A stretch of DNA of 64,000 bases. Origin: Ornithobacterium rhinotracheale DSM 15997. Its GTDB lineage: Bacteria > Bacteroidota > Bacteroidia > Flavobacteriales > Weeksellaceae. The notes under the pieces are model-generated. The model was not told where the DNA came from. It saw only the letters and a list, made by a program, of their open reading frames with translations, and ran no database searches. The position numbers were made by a program, and so were the translations under genes. Location: contig NC_018016.1 in NCBI RefSeq assembly GCF_000265465.1, forward strand, positions 377,501 through 441,500, in the 5' to 3' direction. Shown one piece after another: positions 37,582-45,268 of the stretch (position 1 is the stretch's first letter; each line of letters starts with the position of its first letter).

Positions 37582-39126
37582 TTGATTGACGGGGTAGATA
37601 TAGAATGTACCGAAGATTTAGCCACGATTTGGGAAAGTAGCCCGTTTTTGGATTTTATAACCAAAGTAAACGAAAAGACGGGCGAAATACACCCAAAGAA
37701 AACCGCAAAATATAGGGGCTTAATCTTTGAGCTATTACAAAAAGGTAATGGCGAGGGTGTGTTTTGTTCTGTTCGGGGTAGTCTACACAAATACTACAAT
37801 GAGGGTAAACACAATGCCGACGGATTTACATTTAACGCCCTGCAATCGGTTATTTTAGATTTAAATAAAAAATTCGGGATAGAACCCCAAAGTGCAATTA
37901 TACGAAATATAGAATTTGGCGTTAATCTGTATGCCCCCGAACCCGTGCAAAATGTATTAAACGGGGTAATAGCATATAAGGGGCGAAGATTTGACACGCT
38001 AAACGACGGGCGCAAACGCTTAGGGGTGTGTGTGCCTTACCAACGCTACACAATTAAACTATATGATAAAGGCAAGCAATACGGCATATGTAGTAATTTA
38101 ATGCGTTTAGAATTTGCCGTGCATAAAATGGCGCACTTGCAAAAGTACGGAATTAGAACCCTTGCCGATTGTATGCGATTAGAAAACCTGCACCCGCTCG
38201 GGGGTGTTTTAGCCGACTTTTGGGGCGATGTGATACATTTAGACAAGCGGGCGATAAAATGGCGGGAAATGTCAAATTTTCAGCATAAAAAGCTATTGTA
38301 TTACGCAAGCCCGCAAAATTGGGAAGACTTTACCCGAGTACAGAGAACCCGAGCCAAAAAGATATATAAAACCCTCGTAGCTAAATACTGCACCTCAACA
38401 AAACCCGAATGGCTTAAAAATGAAGTTTTGCGAGTATGGGAAAACCTAACGCAAAACATAGGCGAAACAATGCCCTATGATTTACCAAAAACAAACAGCC
38501 CTAAAAAGGTAAAAAATGTATACGATTTAACCGATATAATAAACGGTTATTTCGTATACAAAAATGCCCCGCAAAAAGCTGATGTATTTTTTAAATATTT
38601 TGGTACATACGAACCCGAAGAAATAGAAACGCACGAGCAAGAAAATAATTTAAAAGAGGAAAGAGAAACAGAACCGCCGTTTTTGTCGGCTGATATTGCC
38701 AAAGGAAATAAAGAGAACCACAAAACGGGCAACAAGTGCAAAAAATGCAAATGTTGCGGTTCGGATATTAGCCACAAGCGGGCGGGTACAAAATACTGTT
38801 CCAAGAAATGCAATAATAAAATAAACGGAAAAAAGCGAATGAAAGCACAAAAACAGAAAAGACGCCAAGAAAACAAAAGCCTTGATAAAATAACCAAGCT
38901 ATGGCGTGCCGATAAAATTAAATACCTAAGTATGGATATAGCGGGCGAATGCGTAACCTTAGCCCCGCAAGAAATAACAACGGATAGGGAAACAATAAAC
39001 CAAGTAAAAAAAATATTCCTGCACCCAACGGACGGGCGATATAATGATTTTACCCTAACAGACGGGCGGGCAAGAAAATTACTAAGATTGATAAATAAAT
39101 ATAACTTAGAAAACTGCAAAAAATAA
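37582..39126 (+). CDS. replication initiation protein with C-terminal zinc-finger-like tail
   Basis: 514 residues. The middle (IIRNIEFGVNLYAPEPV, YTIKLYDKGKQYGI, LMRLEFAVHKMAHL) fits the phage/plasmid replication protein group related to filamentous phage gpII/Cri. Near residue 385 begins a Cys cluster, CKKCKCCGSD then AGTKYCSKKCNNK, typical of a zinc ribbon, followed by a Lys/Arg-rich segment. The start is TTG at 37582, because a stop lies directly upstream and no ATG fits near the conserved start. It suggests that the element can replicate after excision. Confidence 0.75.
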   Translation: MIDGVDIECTEDLATIWESSPFLDFITKVNEKTGEIHPKKTAKYRGLIFELLQKGNGEGVFCSVRGSLHKYYNEGKHNADGFTFNALQSVILDLNKKFGIEPQSAIIRNIEFGVNLYAPEPVQNVLNGVIAYKGRRFDTLNDGRKRLGVCVPYQRYTIKLYDKGKQYGICSNLMRLEFAVHKMAHLQKYGIRTLADCMRLENLHPLGGVLADFWGDVIHLDKRAIKWREMSNFQHKKLLYYASPQNWEDFTRVQRTRAKKIYKTLVAKYCTSTKPEWLKNEVLRVWENLTQNIGETMPYDLPKTNSPKKVKNVYDLTDIINGYFVYKNAPQKADVFFKYFGTYEPEEIETHEQENNLKEERETEPPFLSADIAKGNKENHKTGNKCKKCKCCGSDISHKRAGTKYCSKKCNNKINGKKRMKAQKQKRRQENKSLDKITKLWRADKIKYLSMDIAGECVTLAPQEITTDRETINQVKKIFLHPTDGRYNDFTLTDGRARKLLRLINKYNLENCKK

Positions 39127-39333
39127 ATGACTTACAACAAACGAAATTATTACAAGAAAATAATAAAAATACAAAATAGGGTTTTAGAGATACAAAGACA
39201 AAACCCCGATATATTCCTAAAAGAAATATTTTATAAATATATAGAACCCGAGTATTTAATAAGTTATAGGACATTTTGCGAATACTTAGGAATAAACGCA
39301 AAAGCCAAAATAAAAGATTTAACCAAAAAATAA
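39127..39333 (+). CDS. small basic protein of unknown function
   Basis: 68 residues, rich in Lys, Tyr and Ile. The ATG follows the replication gene stop with no gap, so it is probably co-translated. A C-terminal segment (ISYRTFCEYLGINAKAKIKD) could be a helix-turn-helix. No family recognised. Confidence 0.55.
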   Translation: MTYNKRNYYKKIIKIQNRVLEIQRQNPDIFLKEIFYKYIEPEYLISYRTFCEYLGINAKAKIKDLTKK

Positions 39334-39452
39334 AAAAACACCACATAACGATATTAAAAACATTTAAAATTAAAGTAGGGGGCATTTTTTACAAAAATGT
39401 AATATATTGAAAAACGGTATTTAGCCCTATACTTACCATAAAAGCGTTATTA

Positions 39453-39753
39453 ATTGCGAAATAATACCCCTGCACCCCGTGCCAAGCGTACGGGTTTTTT
39501 TATGCCTGCACCTCAACCCGAAACAACAAACCCCGCCCGTGTGGCTTAAATGCGTGCCGTTTGAGAGCATAAAAATAGATAGGGGGCGTATTCTATGCGA
39601 AAAAACACGAAACCCGCTAAAATAAAGGATTTGCCGTAAAAAATAATTGCGTGTTAATTAGGGATAATTACTATTTATTACCATTTCGGTATCATTTTTT
39701 TTGAGCAAAAACGCCAAAATAATTGAAATAATTACTATTTTTGGACTTCCAAA
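39453..39753 (+). repeat. second copy of the block upstream of leader D
   Basis: Closely similar to 34148-34449. It includes the hairpin CCCCGTGCCAAGCGTACGGG with a T run, the 14-codon frame MRKNTKPAKIKDLP (39595-39639) and the promoter region of leader D. Confidence 0.75.
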
Positions 39754-39889
39754 CACAAAGAAATGAATACGAATAAGAAAATTTTTACCCGTGTGGTATG
39801 GTGTAGGTATGCGAAAGCACCTAAACGCTGTCTTTGTGGCGTGGAACACCTAAGCCGTGCGGGTTTTATATTATCCAAAAAACAAAGAA
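39744..39889 (+). promoter_or_regulatory. structured leader D with address CACAAAGA
   Basis: TATTTTTG is at 39736-39743. The 5' address CACAAAGA is at 39754-39761; the 3' copy (39882-39888) keeps ACAAAGA just before the ATG at 39890. Loop TCTTTGTG (39831-39838) is the exact complement of the 5' copy and matches seven bases of the 3' copy. Outer helix: CCCGTGTGG (39788-39796) with CCGTGCGGG (39855-39863). The loop helix is ACGC/GCGT and the side hairpin has a GAAA loop. Confidence 0.8.
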
Positions 39890-40171
39890 ATGACAAAGCA
39901 AGAAACCGCCCCAATGTTCGGGGGTGTTGCGACCGTTATAATAACGACGGTAACGCTTTACAATGACGAACAAACACAAATACTAACGGCGATAAATCCC
40001 AAGTATTTCAGTTTTGAGGAATTTTATAGAGAAATTAAAACAACGCTAAACAATTACCCCCAACAATGGAAAAAATACAAAACGGTAATATATCACAAAG
40101 AGGGTAACATATTAAAAAAGTTTACAGAGTACGCAACCATAACAAATTCCGAATTTATAAAGTTAAACTAA
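39890..40171 (+). CDS. cargo protein D, unknown function
   Basis: 93 residues beginning MTKQETAPMFGG. The hydrophobic VATVIITTVTLYND and a basic C-terminal half are visible but match no family I know. The start codon is fixed by the leader architecture shared with cargo A-C. It lies about 4 kb from the other three, at the other end of the element. Confidence 0.7.
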   Translation: MTKQETAPMFGGVATVIITTVTLYNDEQTQILTAINPKYFSFEEFYREIKTTLNNYPQQWKKYKTVIYHKEGNILKKFTEYATITNSEFIKLN

Positions 40172-40317
40172 AAAATGAAAGTTGATTAAAACGAAAATAT
40201 AACATTTTGGGGCATATTGTTTTAATTTGCTTTCATTGAAGTTTAAGCAAACCCCGCAAAAATTAAAATGTGAATGTGTAACACTAAAAACAGCGTTTAA
40301 ACATTATTTAAAAAATA

Positions 40318-40352
40318 TCCTCGTGCAGAAGTGTACGGGGGTATTTTTTTGC
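40318..40352 (+). terminator. terminator of cargo gene D region
   Basis: CCTCGTG / GTACGGGGG-type hairpin followed by ATTTTTTT. The 145 bases before it hold no recognised gene. Confidence 0.7.
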
Positions 40353-40390
40353 GTTCGTGATTAAAGAGCGTTTAAATGGTGTTTAAAAAG

Positions 40391-40422
40391 AAAGCCCCGT
40401 AATTACTCGGGGGCTTTGTTGT
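40391..40422. terminator. bidirectional hairpin near the right end of the element
   Basis: AAAGCCCC / GGGGGCTTT stem. On the minus strand it may now end tmRNA transcription. Confidence 0.75.
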
Positions 40423-40560
40423 GTTCAAAAGTTACAGTTACATTTTGGTGTAACCTGCCACAAAGATAATATTTTTATAAGAACCTCAACGGCTCAAAAT
40501 ATAGTATTTCATTTATGCGGTTATGATGAGGTGGAAAACCGCCAAAAAATAGATTTTTCA

Positions 40561-40589
40561 GTTTTACCGTACCGCACACCGTACCAAAT
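40561..40589. repeat. 29-bp direct repeat near the right element end
   Basis: Identical to 32726-32754, 52 bp inside attR. Candidate recombinase arm site. Confidence 0.75.
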
Positions 40590-40641
40590 GTAAAAAACAA
40601 AAAGCGCAAAAGATTAAAATACAATCCTTTACGCTTTTCAG

Positions 40642-40654
40642 TTGTGGAGTCGGC
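40642..40654. repeat. right attachment site (attR) within the tmRNA 3' end
   Basis: TTGTGGAGTCGGC overlaps the tmRNA acceptor stem; the left copy is at 32574-32586. Confidence 0.85.
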
Positions 40655-41047
40655 GGGATTCGAACCCGCGTCCAAACAAGGAAATCATAGACTTTCTACA
40701 TGCTTAGTCTATTGTTGGGTTTTCGTGCATATCAAAGGAAAAGACACCTCGCAATATGCCTTAGTTTCATAAAATTTCACTTAAACGCAGAAACATCATC
40801 TAAGCTATTCTCATTTTCCTGTGCCACGTACCCAAGTGCCATGAGAATTGGGCGCTTGCGCGACATTTAGCTTCCCTGCCTTGCAGGGAGAACGCCAAGA
40901 CTTACTATACTTCGGTCTGAATTAGGCAGCTAAAGCGTATTCGTTGTTGCCAGTTATAAAGTTGAAGTGCCTGATTAGCGTGAGTACACAACCTTTCACG
41001 GCATGCTTATCTATCACCTCGGCTTGCTGTCAAAACCAGTCGACCCC
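40645..41047 (-). ncRNA. ssrA: tmRNA
   Basis: 403 nt. The 5' GGGGTCG pairs with CGACTCC at the 3' end to form the alanyl acceptor stem, and the T-loop region GGTTCGAATCCC is present. The tag frame reads GNNEYALAA followed by TAA, marking stalled products for proteolysis. CCA is not encoded. The gene is hemmed in: element 1 abuts its 3' end and the prophage-like element starts 87 bp beyond its 5' end. Confidence 0.96.
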
Positions 41048-41072
41048 GTAATTCAATGAACTTTTGAGCTTG

Positions 41073-41080
41073 CAAATATA
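41073..41080 (-). promoter_or_regulatory. -7 box of tmRNA
   Basis: TATATTTG followed by C on the minus strand, 26 bases upstream of the tmRNA 5' end. A -33 element is not clear. Confidence 0.65.
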
Positions 41081-41133
41081 CAAATAATATTCCAAGTTTT
41101 AAATTTCTTATAAATTTATACAAAGTTTGGCAC

Positions 41134-41153
41134 ATTCAAAACACAAATGCAAC
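41134..41153 (+). repeat. left terminal inverted repeat (candidate)
   Basis: Matches the complement of 49696-49715 at 15 of 20 positions: ATTCAA, five mismatches, AAATGCAAC. Confidence 0.55.
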
Positions 41154-41180
41154 GCTTAAATAATTTAAAACTAAAAGCGT

Positions 41181-41426
41181 ATGCAAAGAGAAGAAATCAG
41201 ACCTTTTTTGGTAGTACAGAAGTTTGTACCCATTCCCGTAAATCATTTAGAACCTAAGCAGTACATATATGAATATGGTATTGTAGTACAGGTGTTGAAA
41301 CAAGAAAATAATATTGAGGTATTATTTTCTGGTCGTTCGTGGATAACTTTTAAACCTAAGGATATTTTATATCATCGTGTGGCTGTGAAAAAAGAAGAAA
41401 CCGATTTTTTTATAGAAAGCCGATAG
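41181..41426 (+). CDS. small protein of unknown function, first gene of the prophage-like element
   Basis: 81 residues, predicted beta-rich (FVPIPVNHLEPKQYIYEYG, VLFSGRSWITFKPKDILYH). No family recognised. It lies 28 bases inside the left inverted repeat and 58 bases before the Rep gene. Position suggests an early regulatory or replication accessory role. Confidence 0.6.
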   Translation: MQREEIRPFLVVQKFVPIPVNHLEPKQYIYEYGIVVQVLKQENNIEVLFSGRSWITFKPKDILYHRVAVKKEETDFFIESR

Positions 41427-41484
41427 GCTTTTGAGTGGGCTCGTCTCAAGTATCGGTAAAATCTAACGGCAAAAATCCCTGTAA

Positions 41485-42648
41485 ATGCGACAATATCAAG
41501 AGGTTAATAATTATTATTTGTGTGAAAAGGTTCAGCTTAGACCTACTAGCCTATTGCATTATAGTTATGTGATGGACTTACGAAATTACGAAGTAGGCTA
41601 TGCTCCTACTTTACGCCAAAATCTAAACAAGGAAAAAACAGAATTAGATGAGTTAAACGCACTAGATGATATTTCAGAGTTTGGTTCAATTGTTAAATAT
41701 GCTGAAAAGTGTGTTGAGTTGTATAAGGAGAAACAACAAGAAGTGTATAATGAGAAAGGGCATGTTTTAAAGGATTTAGGAACGCTCTCGGATACTCAAG
41801 TAAGGAATATAAAGAAGTATGCTATTTTATTTGCTGACGCAACTAAATCAAATAAAGACAAATATTTATCTTTTGTAACCTTGACCTTGCCCAGTGCGCA
41901 AATACACCATGATAGAGTGTTGCGTAAAATACTGGCTAAATACCTTGACCATTTAAAAGAGGTCTATGGTTTAAAAAATTATCTCTGGAAAGCGGAGACG
42001 CAGAAGAATGGAAATATTCATTTTCATGTTTTGATTGATACGCAAATCCCTCGTGAGGATATTCAGCGCATATGGAACCAGTATATAAATAAATATGGTT
42101 ATGTTGATAGATATTCTGAAAAGATGAACCGCTTAACGGCTAAAGAATATATGGCTAAGTATTCAAAAAATTATAAATCAGAAAAAGACTGCATACTAGC
42201 TTACCAGCGTAATAAAAAAATGGGTTGGAGCAATCCCCCAAGTACTAAAATTGAAACGCCAAAGAGTAAACGAAATATAGTTGCGTATGTGGTGAAATAT
42301 CTATTAAAGCAAGAAGAAAATAAACGCCCAGTAATTGGTGCGGTGTGGGGCGCATCAAATAAGGTAAAAAAACTCAATTATTTAAATTTTGAAGTTAGCA
42401 GTTATTTAGAGGAGTTAAACCACTTGCGGGGAAAATTGGAGTATGTGCCTACTGCTATTCAATTTGTAGAGTTGTATAAAGGTAAAGTATATCAGATGAT
42501 CCGCAAGGGATATAAAAAATTGAACGAGCATTTAAAAATTTATAATAAAGCCATAAGACAGTTATTAGATACCGATTTGAGTATAAATTTAGACCAGTTA
42601 ATCCAATTAATTTATGAAAAACAATACACAGAACTTGCAAATAATTAG
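41485..42648 (+). CDS. HUH-type rolling-circle replication protein
   Basis: 387 residues. Motif 1 FVTLTLP (about 131), the HUH metal motif IHFHV (His179 and His181) and a tyrosine motif VAYVVKYLLK (about 267-274) appear in the order known for Rep endonucleases of small ssDNA phages and plasmids. These nick one strand at the origin and stay linked through Tyr. The C-terminal 80 residues are helical. It is the main evidence that the element replicates through a single-stranded circle. Confidence 0.85.
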   Translation: MRQYQEVNNYYLCEKVQLRPTSLLHYSYVMDLRNYEVGYAPTLRQNLNKEKTELDELNALDDISEFGSIVKYAEKCVELYKEKQQEVYNEKGHVLKDLGTLSDTQVRNIKKYAILFADATKSNKDKYLSFVTLTLPSAQIHHDRVLRKILAKYLDHLKEVYGLKNYLWKAETQKNGNIHFHVLIDTQIPREDIQRIWNQYINKYGYVDRYSEKMNRLTAKEYMAKYSKNYKSEKDCILAYQRNKKMGWSNPPSTKIETPKSKRNIVAYVVKYLLKQEENKRPVIGAVWGASNKVKKLNYLNFEVSSYLEELNHLRGKLEYVPTAIQFVELYKGKVYQMIRKGYKKLNEHLKIYNKAIRQLLDTDLSINLDQLIQLIYEKQYTELANN

Positions 42649-42778
42649 TGCTAAGGAGCTAGCTAATTATTTAGGCGTAAGCTATTCCACTGCACGCATG
42701 ATAAAAAAAGATATTTTAAGCCACTATAAAAAGAAATATCTAACGCTAAAGCTCGTAAAAAAATATTTTGATGATTAG
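42614..42778 (+). CDS. small helix-turn-helix protein
   Basis: 54 residues (starts MKNNTQNLQIISAKE; HTH in LANYLGVSYSTARMIKKDIL). It overlaps the end of the Rep gene by 35 bases in another frame. The compact HTH, like that of excisionases or small repressors, suggests regulation of the late genes, which start about 110 bases on. Confidence 0.72.
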   Translation: MKNNTQNLQIISAKELANYLGVSYSTARMIKKDILSHYKKKYLTLKLVKKYFDD

Positions 42779-42852
42779 TGTCAAAAATTGGTATAAATCG
42801 CTTAAAAGTGGTAAAAATCGCTAGATTTTAAAAAGTGCTTTTGCATGCTTAA

Positions 42853-42860
42853 TATCTTTG
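42853..42860 (+). promoter_or_regulatory. -7 box of the late gene block
   Basis: TATCTTTG matches TAnnTTTG, 28 bases before the gene at 42889, in the only sizeable gap between the early and late parts. Confidence 0.6.
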
Positions 42861-42888
42861 TTTCAGAAATTTAAAATAAGATATAAAA

Positions 42889-43539
42889 ATGAGAGTAACA
42901 TTAGCAAAAGCAACCGAGGTGCTGGAAGTTAAGGAAAGTGCAGCGGGTTTGATTTTAAAAGGTAATTCAAGTACCGATTTCGGACAGGTGCAAATTGAGT
43001 CTTACCTAGTAGATGAAACCTTTACTAAAAAGGTTTTGGTGCCAAAGATGAGCGTTAAGCTATTTACAGAATTGTTGGGCGTTCATTTTGTTAAATTGCA
43101 AACAACAATTGGTAGCGACAAAGTAGCGGTAATTCCTTTTTCTAAATCTGGAAGTTTGCCATTAGGTGACAAAACTTACATTGAGTTCCATGTATCGGGT
43201 GGACAAGCACAGAATGTAACTGCAGAAACATTTGAGGCTATTGGAAGTGCAGAGCCTATTTATGTGCAACAAGTGAAGCTTGACCAAAATATATCTGTAA
43301 AGGATGTTGATGTATTAGCATTTGATTATTTGGTAGCTGAAAAGACACCAAATGAATTGCAAGTTATCAATGCACAGGGCAAAACAAGGATTTCGCAACT
43401 ACAACTTGATTATGCAAAAAATGCAAGGATTGATGAGTTATCGAAATTACCTGCATTGGATTTAACAGGCTTATACACCTTAGCAGTGTATAAAAATGTA
43501 GGAGAAGAATTTACATTCTATTTGTTAGACGCAAAATAA
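42889..43539 (+). CDS. candidate virion structural protein (unknown)
   Basis: 216 residues, soluble, predicted almost all beta strand, without Cys and without signal sequence. As the first late gene, with good codon use and a beta-rich fold, it is a candidate capsid protein, but no sequence motif proves this. At 216 residues it is short for a double jelly roll; a single jelly roll or an ssDNA-binding protein are alternatives. Confidence 0.5.
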   Translation: MRVTLAKATEVLEVKESAAGLILKGNSSTDFGQVQIESYLVDETFTKKVLVPKMSVKLFTELLGVHFVKLQTTIGSDKVAVIPFSKSGSLPLGDKTYIEFHVSGGQAQNVTAETFEAIGSAEPIYVQQVKLDQNISVKDVDVLAFDYLVAEKTPNELQVINAQGKTRISQLQLDYAKNARIDELSKLPALDLTGLYTLAVYKNVGEEFTFYLLDAK

Positions 43540-43546
43540 TATTGAA

Positions 43547-44314
43547 ATGATTGGAGCAGTAACAGCGGTAAGTAGTTTAATTGGAAGTGTGGGGGGCGGT
43601 AACGCCTCCGGCTCCTCTCTTGGTCAATTTGGAGGAAAGATAGTAGGCGGTGTATTAAGTAAGATAACTGGGGGGTTAGATAGCGTTTTGGCAAACGGCT
43701 TTGATTTGCATTGTTGGGGCTCGAGCTGGTCGCCTAGTAGAGCGATGAAAGAAGGAACCACAATCGTTGAATGGATTATTGAACAATCTGGGTTTACTAA
43801 GGTAGCCAGTGCTGACAATTTTAATAAGGCGTTACTTTATTTAAAAGTCTGCGCTTCTGGTTTTCCATGGGGAAAGGATTGTACGAGAAAAGGAACTGAA
43901 GCATTGGCGGCTATGATAACTGAGGCTTACGGGAGATTGCTTAAGGAGTATCAGACTAAGTTTGCCTATGTTGGTGATAAAGAATATCCAAAAGGAACTG
44001 ATGTAAACTTAAATTTCCCATTCCGTGACACTTCAAGAGGGGATGCCGTGAGTAAGGAAGTTTTGCGCGTGCCATTCTTTAGAGAAAAAACAGATGCTGA
44101 AAGACAAGCAGATAGCCAAGCAGGTTCATCGGATTACAGACCTAGTAAGGATCAAACACTTAAAACAGGAATGCCTACAGAAGGTGCGTATCCTGCGGTA
44201 ACAGACGGGGAGGTATATGGAAAAGCTACTGGACATGTTGGGCGAAATGACAATAACATTTTGTATTTATTACTAGGAGGGGCATTGATTTATTTATTAA
44301 CAAAGAAAAAATAA
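43547..44314 (+). CDS. phage-like protein with C-terminal membrane anchor
   Basis: 255 residues. A Gly/Ser-rich N-terminus (VSSLIGSVGGGNASGSSLG) is followed by a soluble part with three Cys, and the C-terminus is one membrane helix with a basic end (NNILYLLLGGALIYLLTKKK). This tail-anchored layout is common for minor coat or membrane-associated virion proteins of filamentous and membrane-containing phages. It lies seven bases after the beta-rich protein. Confidence 0.55.
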   Translation: MIGAVTAVSSLIGSVGGGNASGSSLGQFGGKIVGGVLSKITGGLDSVLANGFDLHCWGSSWSPSRAMKEGTTIVEWIIEQSGFTKVASADNFNKALLYLKVCASGFPWGKDCTRKGTEALAAMITEAYGRLLKEYQTKFAYVGDKEYPKGTDVNLNFPFRDTSRGDAVSKEVLRVPFFREKTDAERQADSQAGSSDYRPSKDQTLKTGMPTEGAYPAVTDGEVYGKATGHVGRNDNNILYLLLGGALIYLLTKKK

Positions 44315-44334
44315 CATTTAAAAACAAAATAAAG

Positions 44335-44499
44335 ATGAAAGAATTAATAACAAAAGTTGATAGTTTTTTACTAAAGCCATTAAGTGGTAATGGTGCAGGG
44401 ACAAGTATTGCGACCTTTTTGGTTTTAGGATTGGGAGCAGTGATTTTATCCGTGTACATGGGCTGGATTAAAATCAAAGGAAAAAGAAGAGGCTGGTAA
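44335..44499 (+). CDS. small membrane protein, possible coat or membrane virion protein
   Basis: 54 residues: a short N-terminal amphipathic part, a helix (GTSIATFLVLGLGAVILSVY) and a basic C-terminus (WIKIKGKRRGW). Size and charge pattern resemble coat proteins that sit in the membrane before assembly and touch DNA with a basic end. 20 bases after the previous gene. Confidence 0.6.
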   Translation: MKELITKVDSFLLKPLSGNGAGTSIATFLVLGLGAVILSVYMGWIKIKGKRRGW

Positions 44500-44522
44500 T
44501 TATTAACTAAAAAAGTATAGAA

Positions 44523-44942
44523 ATGGCGTATAATAATGGATATAGTAATGGTTGGGGTGGAAATCCCAACCCTAATTTTAACCGAGGTTATGACCGAGGT
44601 TATAATAATCAGAGACAACCTAAAAAACATTCTGGGGCTAAAGCTGGACAATCCAAGAATGGAAGGTTTTATGTTACGGCTTGGAATTATTCAAAGCAAA
44701 GAGGTATGATAACTGTTAAAGCATTTGAAAACTCTAAGAGTGTGCGTTCAGAGTCTCCAAACACTGGAAATAGATTTATAACTATGATGTTTGAGGCTTT
44801 CTATAAAAAGACTGGCGCAAAGGTTTTAGAAATAGCAAGTTTCAATGTGAATACTGGAAAAGTGTATTTGCAAAAGCTGGGAATGGTAATTTCAACTAAA
44901 GCACCTAATGGTGGATATTTCGGACAAATTAAAACTAGATAA
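44523..44942 (+). CDS. basic Asn/Gly-rich protein, possible ssDNA-binding protein
   Basis: 139 residues. The first 45 are low-complexity Asn, Gly, Tyr and Arg (WGGNPNPNFNRGYDRGYNNQ). The rest is a compact beta-rich domain (RFYVTAWNYSKQRGMITVKA, KVLEIASFNVNTGKVYLQKL). A basic, disordered front plus a small beta domain would suit nucleic-acid binding. No family recognised. Confidence 0.5.
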   Translation: MAYNNGYSNGWGGNPNPNFNRGYDRGYNNQRQPKKHSGAKAGQSKNGRFYVTAWNYSKQRGMITVKAFENSKSVRSESPNTGNRFITMMFEAFYKKTGAKVLEIASFNVNTGKVYLQKLGMVISTKAPNGGYFGQIKTR

Positions 44943-44945
44943 GTT

Positions 44946-45149
44946 ATGTTTAAACAATTGAAAGGATTATTTAAATCATTGCCGTTGTTATTGAAGTATG
45001 TACAATGTGCAAAAATATGTTTGCATCATGCGCACGAGGCAAAAAAAGAGATAGATACACTCTTTGATGATGTGGAGGGTAACGAGCCAGAGTACTTGAA
45101 TGAAGAAGAACTTGCGGGTGTTCCTACGGATAAGGAACATATGTGGTAA
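44946..45149 (+). CDS. small protein of unknown function
   Basis: 67 residues. The basic amphipathic N-terminal half (MFKQLKGLFKSLPLLLKYVQ) is followed by an acidic tail (DTLFDDVEGNEPEYLNEEEL). It starts three bases after the previous stop, so it is part of the late operon. Confidence 0.6.
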   Translation: MFKQLKGLFKSLPLLLKYVQCAKICLHHAHEAKKEIDTLFDDVEGNEPEYLNEEELAGVPTDKEHMW

Positions 45150-45160
45150 AATATTGAGAG

Positions 45161-45268
45161 ATGACAAGTAAATTAATTACAAGTGTTTTAATTGCAGTGG
45201 TTTACATTGGAATGATTATGTTATCAGATGTGTTGAAGGACCACATTAAAGATAGTTTTAAAGGATGA
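45161..45268 (+). CDS. tiny membrane protein
   Basis: 35 residues with one membrane helix (LITSVLIAVVYIGMIMLSDV). Its TGA overlaps the ATG of the next gene (ATGA), which makes it likely to be real and translated. Confidence 0.62.
   Translation: MTSKLITSVLIAVVYIGMIMLSDVLKDHIKDSFKG

Larger units (their letters stand above)
32574..40654. mobile_element. 8.1-kb integrative element in the 3' end of the tmRNA gene
   Basis: It is bounded by direct repeats of TTGTGGAGTCGGC (32574-32586 and 40642-40654); the right one is the tmRNA 3' end. It carries a tyrosine recombinase next to the left end, an excisionase-like HTH protein, a replication protein and four small cargo genes behind structured leaders. 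No mobilisation or capsid genes were recognised. It could be an integrated plasmid or a phage satellite. Confidence 0.88.

Noticed and set aside
38547-39119. 190-codon minus-strand frame opposite the replication gene
   Set aside because: A shadow of the sense frame, rich in Leu, Ser and Phe as expected from antisense reading. The sense frame has clear motifs.
34441-39889. CRISPR array
   Set aside because: The repeats are few, widely spaced and separated by genes. No Cas gene is present.
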